This document shows, one piece after another, positions 1-7,583 of a stretch of 64,000 nt of DNA. The notes under the pieces were generated by a model. The model was given only the letters and a program-made list of their open reading frames with translations, was not told the origin of the DNA and did no database searches. Position 1 is the first letter of the stretch. Each line of letters starts with the position of its first letter. The stretch is from Bacteroidia bacterium. GTDB taxonomy: Bacteria > Bacteroidota > Bacteroidia > AKYH767-A > OLB10. The translations under genes were made by a program, and so were the position numbers. The stretch spans positions 1 through 64,000 of the forward strand of contig JALRAP010000004.1 in the NCBI GenBank assembly GCA_023262505.1, written 5' to 3'.

Positions 1-369
1 TGTATCAATCCCATCAAATACCAAATCAACATGGTCGTACCTGAGTACATTATCATTCACTTGAAAAAAGGTTTCGTATACCCAGGCTTTATCTGCTGCT
101 TGCATTACCTGCTCGCTTGAAATCAGCGCCTCGGTATTTATTATGGAACTGTTAGCGTTTTCATTCAGCAACAAGTCTTTTTGAACAAAACCGGGAACCG
201 AGGCTTTTTCTATTCGAAGTTTTTTGGTAGAAAGGCTGTCGTTAAGTGAAAGCGACCAAACAAAATCGGCGGTTTCCCTTTTGACGGCTTTATTGAAATG
301 GCTGGAACACGAACAAGCCAAAAACAAAATCAATATCAATATCAATATATCAAATCGCCTCAACTGCAT
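1..369 (-). CDS. Beta-mannosidase (GH2) lipoprotein, N-terminal part
   Basis: The gene starts with ATG at 369 and is cut by the window edge, leaving about 123 codons. The first residues form a lipoprotein signal: MQLRR, a run of Leu/Ile, then the lipobox FLAC and CSS. The following residues match the start of the GH2 sugar-binding domain of beta-mannosidases, with VPGFVQKDLL, a KAWVYETFF block and LVFDGIDT. Known members hydrolyse terminal beta-mannose from oligosaccharides. The start overlaps the 3' end of cutC by 20 nt, so the two are probably cotranscribed and translationally coupled. The catalytic glutamates lie outside the window. The family call is inferred from the N-terminus only, but the match in order and spacing is good. 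Confidence 0.8.
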   Translation of the reverse strand, partial: MQLRRFDILILILILFLACSCSSHFNKAVKRETADFVWSLSLNDSLSTKKLRIEKASVPGFVQKDLLLNENANSSIINTEALISSEQVMQAADKAWVYETFFQVNDNVLRYDHVDLVFDGIDT

Positions 370-1087
370 TTTTGATATTATTGAATTTATCTAGGTCGAA
401 CATCTCAACAGCGAACTCATCTCTATCGGCTGAGCCCATTGATTGTAACTCACGGTTTTGGAAACGCATGGCGCCATCCATGATTTTCTTGCATGTGAAA
501 TGCAGCGCTTGTGCTCCGGTTGATGCCAATATTGCGGCGTTTGATGGAGAAACTCCGGATCCGGCCATTATTTGAATGTTCGATTTTTTCCTTGAGACCA
601 ATTGGCGAATAACCTCCATGCCATCCTTGGCAGTTTGTCGACGACCAGAAGTGAGTAAAACATCAAAGCCAAGTTCTTGAATCATATTGAAACTTCCGTA
701 AGGGTCGGCAGCCATATCGAAAGCTCGATGAAAGACCGTTTTCATACCAACAGCGGAATCCAAAAGCTTTTCACACCTTTCGGTGTCTATCAATCCATCC
801 GCATCAAGCAAACCAAATACCACTCCCTCGGCTCCCAGATCTTTGGCTGCACTGATATCATCTAACATTGTAGCAAAATCATAAGAGGAATAAAGAAAAT
901 CCCCAGCGCGCGGTCGAATCATCACATGAACGGGGCATCTTACAGATTTGCAAACCTGCTCGATGGTGCCCACGCTAGGTGTGATACCACCTTGTGCGAT
1001 TGCTGCGCATAACTCGATTCGCGTAGCACCGGCCTGGTAGGCAGCAACGCTCATTTCCACTCCTTCCGTACAAACTTCAAGAATCAT
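350..1087 (-). CDS. cutC: CutC family protein
   Basis: This is a 245-residue protein of full family length. It begins MILEVC and carries the typical TIM-barrel blocks: ATRIELCAAIAQGGITPS near residues 22-39, VHVMIRPRAGDFLYS near 53-67, GVVFGLLDADG near 88-98 and MAGSGVSPSNA near 173-183. CutC was named for copper homeostasis in E. coli, but its biochemical role is not settled. In Bacteroidota it is often found beside or fused to glycosidase genes. Here it sits 6 nt after a GH20 gene and overlaps a GH2 beta-mannosidase gene, so a role linked to glycan use is a fair inference. Confidence in the family is high; confidence in the copper role is low. Confidence 0.93.
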   Translation of the reverse strand: MILEVCTEGVEMSVAAYQAGATRIELCAAIAQGGITPSVGTIEQVCKSVRCPVHVMIRPRAGDFLYSSYDFATMLDDISAAKDLGAEGVVFGLLDADGLIDTERCEKLLDSAVGMKTVFHRAFDMAADPYGSFNMIQELGFDVLLTSGRRQTAKDGMEVIRQLVSRKKSNIQIMAGSGVSPSNAAILASTGAQALHFTCKKIMDGAMRFQNRELQSMGSADRDEFAVEMFDLDKFNNIKNAVEAI

Positions 1088-1093
1088 AATCGT

Positions 1094-3127
1094 TTATTTT
1101 GGGAGTGCGTGATTGAACAACATATTGATTGCATCCACTACCATCAACTCGGCCTCATCAAATGGCCTACGAGCGTTTTGTATGGATGTAGCACCCTGCT
1201 TTGTCCACTCGTCCGTAATCACTTGTCGCCTATCCATAAAATCCAAACACTCCAATCCCAAACTTGAAATTTTATAGAGTTCTTCGGACATCTTTATCCA
1301 GTTAGCTAGTGCAGGAATACCACTTGATGCGACTTTCAATTTTTCATGGTTTTCAATCCATGACTGCAGCATGGCTTTGATTTCTGGCTTCACCGAAAGG
1401 TCGCGTTTCATAACAAGCTGTTCGCAGAGCAATCGGAACTTTCTTGCAACAGGAGCATCCGGAACAGCTATGTCAGGCAATCGCGAAAAAGGCATGTCGG
1501 TGCTGTATGGTATTCCCTGAGCATGCCGCTTATATTCTTTCAATGGCTCAACAACCTCCACCAATTTACCCAGTGGTTCTATATCGCGACCAGGCGCCAA
1601 CCGGCGGAGCATCATATCTCGGTTGCGAATATGTGTGAGCCCAACCTCTTCTAGCCTAATACTAATCGACTCCAATCTTTGGTACATATCTAACACATCG
1701 TTTACCGATGCGTCTGACCATAGCCTTTCGGCGATAGCGGCTGTACGAGGCCATATGCGCGAGTCGATTGTTTCGGGGGTTACCAGTTCCGCCCACATGG
1801 TTGCTTCTCCACCTAAAACCATTCGCTGTTGATCGGGTGTTAAACCTAAAGAGGCAGGCAATGGATCATTGGCATAATGTTGAAAGGTGGGTTGCGATAA
1901 GTCGATATAAAATCCGTTGGAAAGAATGACTTGATGTCCTTTGGTGGCAGCATCTTTGAGTCCTTCCTTACCTCTCCAAGATTGAATGACAGCATCCGAA
2001 GGTAGGCCAGGTTGCAATATCTCATCCCATCCGATGGTTTTTTTGCCATGTTTTTTCAATATGGCCATCACCTTTTTGTTGAAATGGTTTTGAAGCGCAT
2101 GATTGTCTTTGATGCCATGCTTACGCATGAATTCCTGGATCCGAGGATTCTTATCCCATTGCTTGCCATTGTTCTCATCGCCACCGATATGCATATACGG
2201 GTCGGGAAACAGATGAGCCATTTCGCCCAGGAAACAATCAAGTAGCTTGTAGGTGCTTTTCTTGGTAGGGTCGATGGTGGGATCAAATACGCCGAATTTC
2301 CGTTCGATTTGGTGTGGCCCAGGGCCTGATGCCAATTCGGGGTAGCCGGGCATCCAACTACTGGCGTGGCCTGGCATATCGAATTCGGGAACTACACGAA
2401 TACCTCTTTCGGATGCGTAAAGTATGATTCCCCGCATTTGATCTTGAGTGTAGAAATTACCATTGGAGCCCATCTGATGCAACTTGGGCAGCTTCTTGCT
2501 TTCTATTCTGAATCCTTGGTCCTCGGTCAAGTGCAAATGGAGCACATTCATCTTCACCATGCACATTCCATCGATATTGCGTTTAATTACCTCGATGGGT
2601 GACCAATGACGGCATACATCTATAAGCAACCCACGCCAAGGGAAGCGTGGACGATCTTTGATGGAAACACCAGGTATGAAGTAGCCTTGATTATCTGATG
2701 AAACCAACTGCAGGAAAGTTTCCAATCCATAAAGCACACCGATATCCGTTGTTGCCGAAAGTGTGACACGGTCGCCTGTGACATTTAACTCGTATGATTC
2801 GTCTTCGCCTGGCAAAAGATTCCCAACCCGTTGATAGGAGATATCCAGGCTAACACCCTTTACATCACCTGACTTCAGAACCGGATCTATGCGTGTCATC
2901 AAATGCGTACGATCGTTCAATCGCCTTAAAAAACGTACAACAGCCTTGTGCGCCCGTGAATCTGGCGCATCGGAAAGCACTACGTGAAAAGATTGGTCGA
3001 TATTGAAACGTTGGCTACCCCAGGTAATTTGTTGGGGTATGGGCATCAGCTGGTCCTTTGCATTTTGACCTAAGAGACAAAACGGGGAAAAATATAGCAG
3101 GAGCAGAATGGCACTTTTTTTGAACAT
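1094..3127 (-). CDS. Beta-N-acetylhexosaminidase (GH20)
   Basis: This 677-residue secreted enzyme has an N-terminal signal peptide ending near CLLGQ (residues 1-21), a GH20b-type domain to about residue 155 and a GH20 catalytic barrel from about 160 to 500. The barrel includes HLHLTEDQGFR (197-207), FDMPGH (249-254) and the catalytic pair Asp317-Glu318 in HIGGDE (313-318). GH20 enzymes remove terminal GlcNAc or GalNAc by substrate-assisted catalysis, in which the Asp orients the acetamido group. The C-terminal 170 residues are helical and not assigned. It lies at the head of a minus-strand unit with cutC and a GH2 beta-mannosidase, which fits trimming of N-glycan- or chitobiose-like material in the periplasm. 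Confidence 0.95.
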   Translation of the reverse strand: MFKKSAILLLLYFSPFCLLGQNAKDQLMPIPQQITWGSQRFNIDQSFHVVLSDAPDSRAHKAVVRFLRRLNDRTHLMTRIDPVLKSGDVKGVSLDISYQRVGNLLPGEDESYELNVTGDRVTLSATTDIGVLYGLETFLQLVSSDNQGYFIPGVSIKDRPRFPWRGLLIDVCRHWSPIEVIKRNIDGMCMVKMNVLHLHLTEDQGFRIESKKLPKLHQMGSNGNFYTQDQMRGIILYASERGIRVVPEFDMPGHASSWMPGYPELASGPGPHQIERKFGVFDPTIDPTKKSTYKLLDCFLGEMAHLFPDPYMHIGGDENNGKQWDKNPRIQEFMRKHGIKDNHALQNHFNKKVMAILKKHGKKTIGWDEILQPGLPSDAVIQSWRGKEGLKDAATKGHQVILSNGFYIDLSQPTFQHYANDPLPASLGLTPDQQRMVLGGEATMWAELVTPETIDSRIWPRTAAIAERLWSDASVNDVLDMYQRLESISIRLEEVGLTHIRNRDMMLRRLAPGRDIEPLGKLVEVVEPLKEYKRHAQGIPYSTDMPFSRLPDIAVPDAPVARKFRLLCEQLVMKRDLSVKPEIKAMLQSWIENHEKLKVASSGIPALANWIKMSEELYKISSLGLECLDFMDRRQVITDEWTKQGATSIQNARRPFDEAELMVVDAINMLFNHALPK

Positions 3128-3190
3128 CAGTTTTGGTTTATGCGATTCGCCAAATTAGGAAATACGGCGCAAGTTGGTTGTATTCAAAGC

Positions 3191-3213
3191 AAAAAGGGGG
3201 CTATTCGCCCCCT
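3191..3213 (-). terminator. Rho-independent terminator of hsp20
   Basis: A perfect 7-bp stem, AGGGGGC (3195-3201) and GCCCCCT (3207-3213), encloses a 5-nt loop. Read on the minus strand it is followed by a run of T (the A-run at 3191-3195). It begins 23 nt after the hsp20 stop codon, so it should end that transcript and insulate the GH20 gene downstream. Confidence 0.85.
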
Positions 3214-3235
3214 CTCGCAAGTTCCACGATAGAAA

Positions 3236-3667
3236 TCAAGCCACTTCGATTTCGCGAACCTTGGATACGGTAACCGCCTTCTTGGCCACCATTAAGCGCA
3301 ATATGCCGTCTTCGTATTTGGCAGATAGACCGTCTTCCTTCGCATTTTCGGGAAGTGTAAAAGAACGGCTGAATGCGTTGTAGTAGTACTCCTGACGGGT
3401 ATAGTTTTTCTTTTCCTCCTTTTTCTCCTCTTTGCGTTCAGCTGAGATGGTGAGGACACCATTTTCGATTTCGATCTTGAAATCGTCTTTTTTCATGCCA
3501 GGAGCGGCCACTTCGATTTCGTAATTCTTTTCACCTTCCACGATGTTCACTGCGGGGAATTCCTCGCCATCGAAGAAACGGTCTAGGGAAACGCGGTCAT
3601 TGAAGAAATCATTGAATAATGGACGGAAGGACAAATAGCCTCCTTGGTTTTTTTTGATGATTGACAT
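3236..3667 (-). CDS. Hsp20/alpha-crystallin family small heat-shock protein
   Basis: A 143-residue small heat-shock protein of normal length. The alpha-crystallin domain runs from about residue 35 to the end, with VNIVEGEKNYEIEVAAPG, IEIENGVLTISAER and the conserved A-x(3)-GIL signature (AKYEDGILRL). Members are ATP-independent holdases that bind unfolding proteins as oligomers. The gene is monocistronic: it has its own terminator 23 nt downstream, and about 150 bp separates it from the upstream Na/Pi gene. Two FNR-like palindromes lie 120-155 bp upstream of the start. This suggests control by oxygen or NO, or by another CRP/FNR-family signal, rather than only by heat. Regulation is inferred; the family assignment is clear. 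Confidence 0.95.
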   Translation of the reverse strand: MSIIKKNQGGYLSFRPLFNDFFNDRVSLDRFFDGEEFPAVNIVEGEKNYEIEVAAPGMKKDDFKIEIENGVLTISAERKEEKKEEKKNYTRQEYYYNAFSRSFTLPENAKEDGLSAKYEDGILRLMVAKKAVTVSKVREIEVA

Positions 3668-3786
3668 GTTTTTTGGTTTTAATTGGTTAAAGATTTATTT
3701 AATAAACAATACTGGTATCCATGATTTGGTTGTAGAGTGCTGCGTCATTTACAATTCAAAACTAGATAGGGGGAAATGCCACAGGA

Positions 3787-3800
3787 ATGACCTGTGTCAA
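3787..3800. promoter_or_regulatory. Candidate CRP/FNR-family operator 1 upstream of hsp20
   Basis: ATGACCTGTGTCAA fits the core TGA-N6-TCA used by CRP/FNR-family regulators; on the minus strand it reads TTGAC-ACAG-GTCAT. It lies about 120 bp upstream of the hsp20 start, and a second copy is centred 22 bp away, or two helical turns. It also overlaps a CACAGG/CCTGTG inverted repeat (3780-3796) that could be a weak hairpin after the Na/Pi gene. Confidence 0.5.
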
Positions 3801-3808
3801 TCAAAAAA

Positions 3809-3822
3809 ATGATTTACGTCAA
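3809..3822. promoter_or_regulatory. Candidate CRP/FNR-family operator 2 upstream of hsp20
   Basis: ATGATTTACGTCAA (minus strand TTGAC-GTAA-ATCAT) is a second TGA-N6-TCA site, 22 bp centre to centre from the first. It overlaps the stop codon of the Na/Pi cotransporter gene. Both sites match the one upstream of the formate/nitrite transporter at 35671. Confidence 0.45.
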
Positions 3823-5423
3823 TTTCCGTTGCGCTTGTCGGAAGGTATCTCCAACTCCGGTTCTATGGCCCGCAAAAGGGATTCATTGGAGTTATTGATG
3901 GCACGTACCAGATTCAGCAAACTGGGTACGGATATCTCATGGTGGTCCCTATTGGAAAAAAGGCGGTATACATCTTGTGCCGCCAAGCGGTGTACATCGG
4001 CTGCAATGGTTTTCAAACGGACCATTGATTCTTGTCTGTCGAATCCATGCAATTGAAATGCCTCCTCCAAACTGCTATAAAATTCAGACTGGCAGCGGGT
4101 GATGGACTGATAGAATATGAACAACTCATCAGAAGCTGAAGAACGCAATTCTTCGAGGTTGTGCAGGATGTCTTTAACATCTTTGGCGGCTATTGCAGCG
4201 TTGCGTATTGAAGTGAGGGCGTTTTCAAGCGTTTTGGCTTCGCGCTCGGAAAGTTGATTGGCCTGTACCTTTATACCGAAAAGGGCTATTTCATTCTCGT
4301 ATTTCTTCAGGTCGGGATATGAGCGTATGAGTTTGGAAGGTGTGCCATCATCCAAATTGAAGAATTCGCGCAGCAAAGATAGGGTACGTGAGAAAAACTT
4401 GTGCGATTCAGTATCCAATGCCTCGATCGCTGATTGGCTTTCCATTGGATCTGAATCATGGATGCTCACAGACAATGAATCCGCATCGCCCTTGATCCAT
4501 GATTCCATCTTTTTCGAAAACATCTTAATGAAGGGGAGGAATAATAAAATTCCCACCACGTTCATGGAGGTATGAAAGGCGGCGAGGATCACGGTTGAGT
4601 CGAAGAAACTTTCGCAGCCTTTGGATAATGAAACATAAACCGGTAGCATGGTCAATGCCGTTAAGCCTGAGAATACATTGAAAAAAACCTGTGACCATCC
4701 TACCCGTTTCTTTATGGCATTTGCTTTCAAAGTAGCCAATGCGGCTGTTGCGGTTGTGCCCATATCGGCACCAATCACCAGTAACATGGATTGATCGAGT
4801 GTAACGATGCCGGCCGAAAGGGAAGTCAATGCCAGAGCAACCGTTGCGGAGCTTGAATGCAATGCTGCGGCAATGACCAATCCGCATATTACAAACCAGG
4901 CAGATGAATGCCCCTGCAACTGCATTTCGGATGTGTTTGTAGATAAAGTGGAAAAAGAATCCCGCATCATTCCAATGCCAGTGAACATGAGGGCCAATCC
5001 AAAAATCACTCCGGCAACGCCTCGCCACTTCCCCTCCTTGGAAAATACCGTGAGAATTCCGCCAACGGCAAGTAGCGGATAAGCCAAAGACTCCAGGTCA
5101 AACTTAAGGCCTAAGGATGAGACCAGCCAACCGGTAAACGTTGTTCCGATGTTTGCCCCCAAAAGCAATCCTATTCCGGATTGAAGTCCAATAACTCCCG
5201 CTCCCGCGAGAGACATCACCAGCAATGACACCATGGAGCTACTTTGTAAGGCGGCGGTAACAACGGCTCCTGAAAAAATTGAGCGCCAAACCGTTCCGCT
5301 GCTTCGTCTTACAAACAATTTGAATTCGCGACCTGCAAGAGAGCGTAAGCGTCGCTCCATCAATTGCATTCCAAAAAGGAAGGCTCCAATACCTGCCAAA
5401 AGCATTCCCAATTGAAATCCCAT
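3819..5423 (-). CDS. Na/Pi cotransporter family protein (NptA-like) with PhoU-like tail
   Basis: This is a 534-residue inner-membrane protein. The N-terminal 315 residues hold two inverted Na/Pi-cotransporter repeats with the signature QSSS (TAALQSSSMVSL, near 58-69) and HSSSATVAL, each followed by GANIGTT or GADMGTT. The C-terminal 200 residues form a helical PhoU-like domain predicted to be cytosolic. Members move phosphate with sodium. The start codon lies 11 nt from the stop of the upstream site-2 protease gene, so the two are likely an operon. The stop codon overlaps one of the FNR-like sites of hsp20. Substrate identity is inferred from the family. Confidence 0.92.
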   Translation of the reverse strand: MGFQLGMLLAGIGAFLFGMQLMERRLRSLAGREFKLFVRRSSGTVWRSIFSGAVVTAALQSSSMVSLLVMSLAGAGVIGLQSGIGLLLGANIGTTFTGWLVSSLGLKFDLESLAYPLLAVGGILTVFSKEGKWRGVAGVIFGLALMFTGIGMMRDSFSTLSTNTSEMQLQGHSSAWFVICGLVIAAALHSSSATVALALTSLSAGIVTLDQSMLLVIGADMGTTATAALATLKANAIKKRVGWSQVFFNVFSGLTALTMLPVYVSLSKGCESFFDSTVILAAFHTSMNVVGILLFLPFIKMFSKKMESWIKGDADSLSVSIHDSDPMESQSAIEALDTESHKFFSRTLSLLREFFNLDDGTPSKLIRSYPDLKKYENEIALFGIKVQANQLSEREAKTLENALTSIRNAAIAAKDVKDILHNLEELRSSASDELFIFYQSITRCQSEFYSSLEEAFQLHGFDRQESMVRLKTIAADVHRLAAQDVYRLFSNRDHHEISVPSLLNLVRAINNSNESLLRAIEPELEIPSDKRNGN

Positions 5424-5434
5424 GACTAGTTATT

Positions 5435-6529
5435 TCAAGCGTTTTTTTGTTCCAATCGAGCTTGTTTCACCAGCATCAGCTCTGCAATGTTCTCCGTATC
5501 GACCACACCTATAGTAGTTCCAGCATCCACCACCAACACCAAGGGTATACGGTTATCGCGAAAGCGGGTAAACAATTCCTCTAGCGGTGTTTTTGCGTCG
5601 GCATAGGAAAGGTCTCTATTGCATACCTCTCCTATTGAAATATGTTCCCCCTTATCACGTAATGCCTTGATGATTCCATCTCTATTGAGGGTGCCTACAT
5701 ACGTACCGTTTTCCGATATCAAAAAAGATTTTGACTCGCTCTGAAGCAACATTGAAACAGCCTCTGAAAGCGGTTTGTAAGACTCTAGCTCCGTCCATTT
5801 TGACATCATCGCATCCGAAGCAGTGAGCCCGGAGGCTAGCTCCTTGTTTCTCACCGATTCAAGTTCGGATTGCGCGCCGAGGATGATGAATACTCCGATG
5901 AAAATCAAAAAAGGGTTATAAAAAAATCCTGCAACTATAAATCCGAGCGACAATAGTTTACCGATGTTAGCGGCAACGGTGGTGGCTTTGAGTCTACTAA
6001 TCCGCATGGCTAAAAGAGCCCTTAGAATACGCCCGCCATCCATTGGAAAAGCGGGGATAAGATTGAACAGCGCAAGCCATAAATTCAGAATGGCCAAGTT
6101 GAGGATGAAGTTTTCAGGGGAGATAATGGAAGATTCAGCACCTATTGGAACAAGCAGATCAAAACCATATATGAAAGGAATCAAAATGGCGACGATAAGT
6201 ACATTTACCAATGGGCCAGCAATTGTAACCAGCAACTCCTGCACGGGTTTTTCTGGAATCCGTTCCAACCTTGCTACTCCACCAATAGGATACATAGTGA
6301 TGTCTTCCGTTTTGATGCCAAACCTTTTGGCGGTTAAGGCATGGCCTAGCTCATGCAGGATTACGCATAAGAACAATGCCAACACGAAAAACACCGCCCA
6401 ACTGATTTGGACAGGGTCTAATCCGGCTCGGGCATTTATGTAAATGATATAGATGATTAGCAAGGAAAAGGTCCAATGCACATAAATTCCTATGCCGGCA
6501 ACCTTAAGAAAAGAAACAGACTTTTTCAT
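5435..6529 (-). CDS. Site-2 protease family protein (M50) with CBS domains
   Basis: This 364-residue membrane metalloprotease has the zinc motif HELGH at residues 59-63 within a transmembrane helix and the third ligand region FPMDGGRILRAL near 160-172. It has five to six predicted membrane spans, then two CBS domains from about 235 to 350. The architecture matches the SpoIVFB/Rip group, which cuts membrane-embedded substrates such as anti-sigma factors; CBS domains may sense adenine nucleotides. No substrate is visible nearby. It precedes the Na/Pi transporter by 11 nt. Just upstream of its start (6530-6547) is a short AAGTGAT-type heptamer remnant like the longer arrays elsewhere in the window. 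Confidence 0.92.
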   Translation of the reverse strand: MKKSVSFLKVAGIGIYVHWTFSLLIIYIIYINARAGLDPVQISWAVFFVLALFLCVILHELGHALTAKRFGIKTEDITMYPIGGVARLERIPEKPVQELLVTIAGPLVNVLIVAILIPFIYGFDLLVPIGAESSIISPENFILNLAILNLWLALFNLIPAFPMDGGRILRALLAMRISRLKATTVAANIGKLLSLGFIVAGFFYNPFLIFIGVFIILGAQSELESVRNKELASGLTASDAMMSKWTELESYKPLSEAVSMLLQSESKSFLISENGTYVGTLNRDGIIKALRDKGEHISIGEVCNRDLSYADAKTPLEELFTRFRDNRIPLVLVVDAGTTIGVVDTENIAELMLVKQARLEQKNA

Positions 6530-6605
6530 AAGTGATAAGTAAGTGGCTCTGCCCTATGAGCGGGCAAGGATAAGCATTAAATTCAATTGAGGATTATGAT
6601 GAAGG

Positions 6606-6947
6606 TCATGCGATGGGAGTTCCTGGGGGAACGGATTGATCGGGGGCTAACAAAACCACACCCAATTCCGGATCAACTGCTCCTAGAACGAGACATTCCG
6701 ACAGGAAACCGGCTATTCGCCTTGGTGGAATATTAACCAATGCAAGTACCGTTCTTCCGATAAGGTTTTGCGGTAAGTAGTTTCGGGTTATTTGGGCGGA
6801 AGATTTTCGCTGACCAAAGGGTCCGAAATCAATCAAAAGTTTGATTGCTGGAATCCTTGCCTCCGGAAAGGGTTCGGCAGAAATTACCGTTCCGGTTAAA
6901 ATTTGACATTGGTGGAAGGTGGATATTTCGATGGATTGCATATCCAA
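6606..6947 (-). CDS. csaA: CsaA-like tRNA-binding domain protein
   Basis: A 113-residue single-domain OB-fold protein of normal CsaA length. It shows the family blocks G-x-V near residue 19, AEPFPEARIPAIKLLIDFG, SSAQITRNY and LIGRTVLALVNIPPRRIAGFLSE. CsaA binds tRNA and has been described as a secretion-related chaperone in Bacillus; its role in Bacteroidota is unknown. Translation may begin at Met1 or Met3. A weak hairpin (TGCCC/GGGCA, 6550-6566) lies downstream before the protease gene. It is divergent from the gene at 7019, with 71 bp between starts. Confidence 0.92.
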   Translation of the reverse strand: MDMQSIEISTFHQCQILTGTVISAEPFPEARIPAIKLLIDFGPFGQRKSSAQITRNYLPQNLIGRTVLALVNIPPRRIAGFLSECLVLGAVDPELGVVLLAPDQSVPPGTPIA

Positions 6948-7018
6948 ATATAAGCCTTTGAAGCATGCTGAGTCCGTTTACAAGTTGACTGGGTTTTACT
7001 AAATTAGCGGCACTAATC

Positions 7019-7570
7019 ATGAGTACCGACAAGGGATACAAGAAAACCGTTCATAATTTCTATGAGCGTCAGAGCCGTGTGAAATCATGGCCCTATTTTT
7101 TGTCCCTGCTTTTCATCGGAACTACTACCGTCTGGTTTGCATTCAAAATCACGGAGCATAGGCCATTTATTCCATCCACTTTCGGTTATTGGCCCCATAT
7201 GGCTGCCGTTTTCCTGTTTTCTTGTTATTTGTTTTACCGTTTTCATCTTTCGCGTGTAGTAACCGCCATCAACGAACAGGGTGTTTTCGTAAAGCGTACG
7301 CCATTCCAAAAAAACTTCACCATGATGCTGTGGGAGGATATCCGGGAAATCCGCCTAGTGGAATTCAAAGGTTTTACATCCGCCAAGAAGTACAGCCAAG
7401 TCTTCGACCTTGGCACTCCCAATGGCATTGAGCTGTTATCGAGAAGCGGACGCAAAAAATACATTAGTACGCGCAAGACAGACACCTTGCCTCGCATTTT
7501 GGCTCGCATGGCTCCTGGTAGATTCAAGTCGACCGGCATCGGCGAGCAAATGGACCTCAAAGAGGAATGA
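7019..7570 (+). CDS. Two-span membrane protein with PH-like domain
   Basis: A 183-residue protein not assigned to a named family. Two predicted membrane helices lie near residues 24-44 and 58-77. They are followed by a beta-rich soluble region (about 80-165) that looks like a bacterial PH domain: VVTAINEQGVFVKR, WEDIREIRLVEFKG and a final helix with RILARMAPGRF. The tail is acidic. This layout, short linker then PH-like fold on the cytosolic side, is common in Bacteroidota hypotheticals. The next gene starts 13 nt downstream, so the two are probably cotranscribed. No function is proposed. Confidence 0.75.
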   Translation: MSTDKGYKKTVHNFYERQSRVKSWPYFLSLLFIGTTTVWFAFKITEHRPFIPSTFGYWPHMAAVFLFSCYLFYRFHLSRVVTAINEQGVFVKRTPFQKNFTMMLWEDIREIRLVEFKGFTSAKKYSQVFDLGTPNGIELLSRSGRKKYISTRKTDTLPRILARMAPGRFKSTGIGEQMDLKEE

Positions 7571-7583
7571 TTCAAAGATCTCC

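Noticed and set aside
7410-7583. Upstream in-frame extension of the TMTC-like gene
   Set aside because: It lies entirely within the previous gene in another frame and lacks family similarity; ATG 7584 is a better start.
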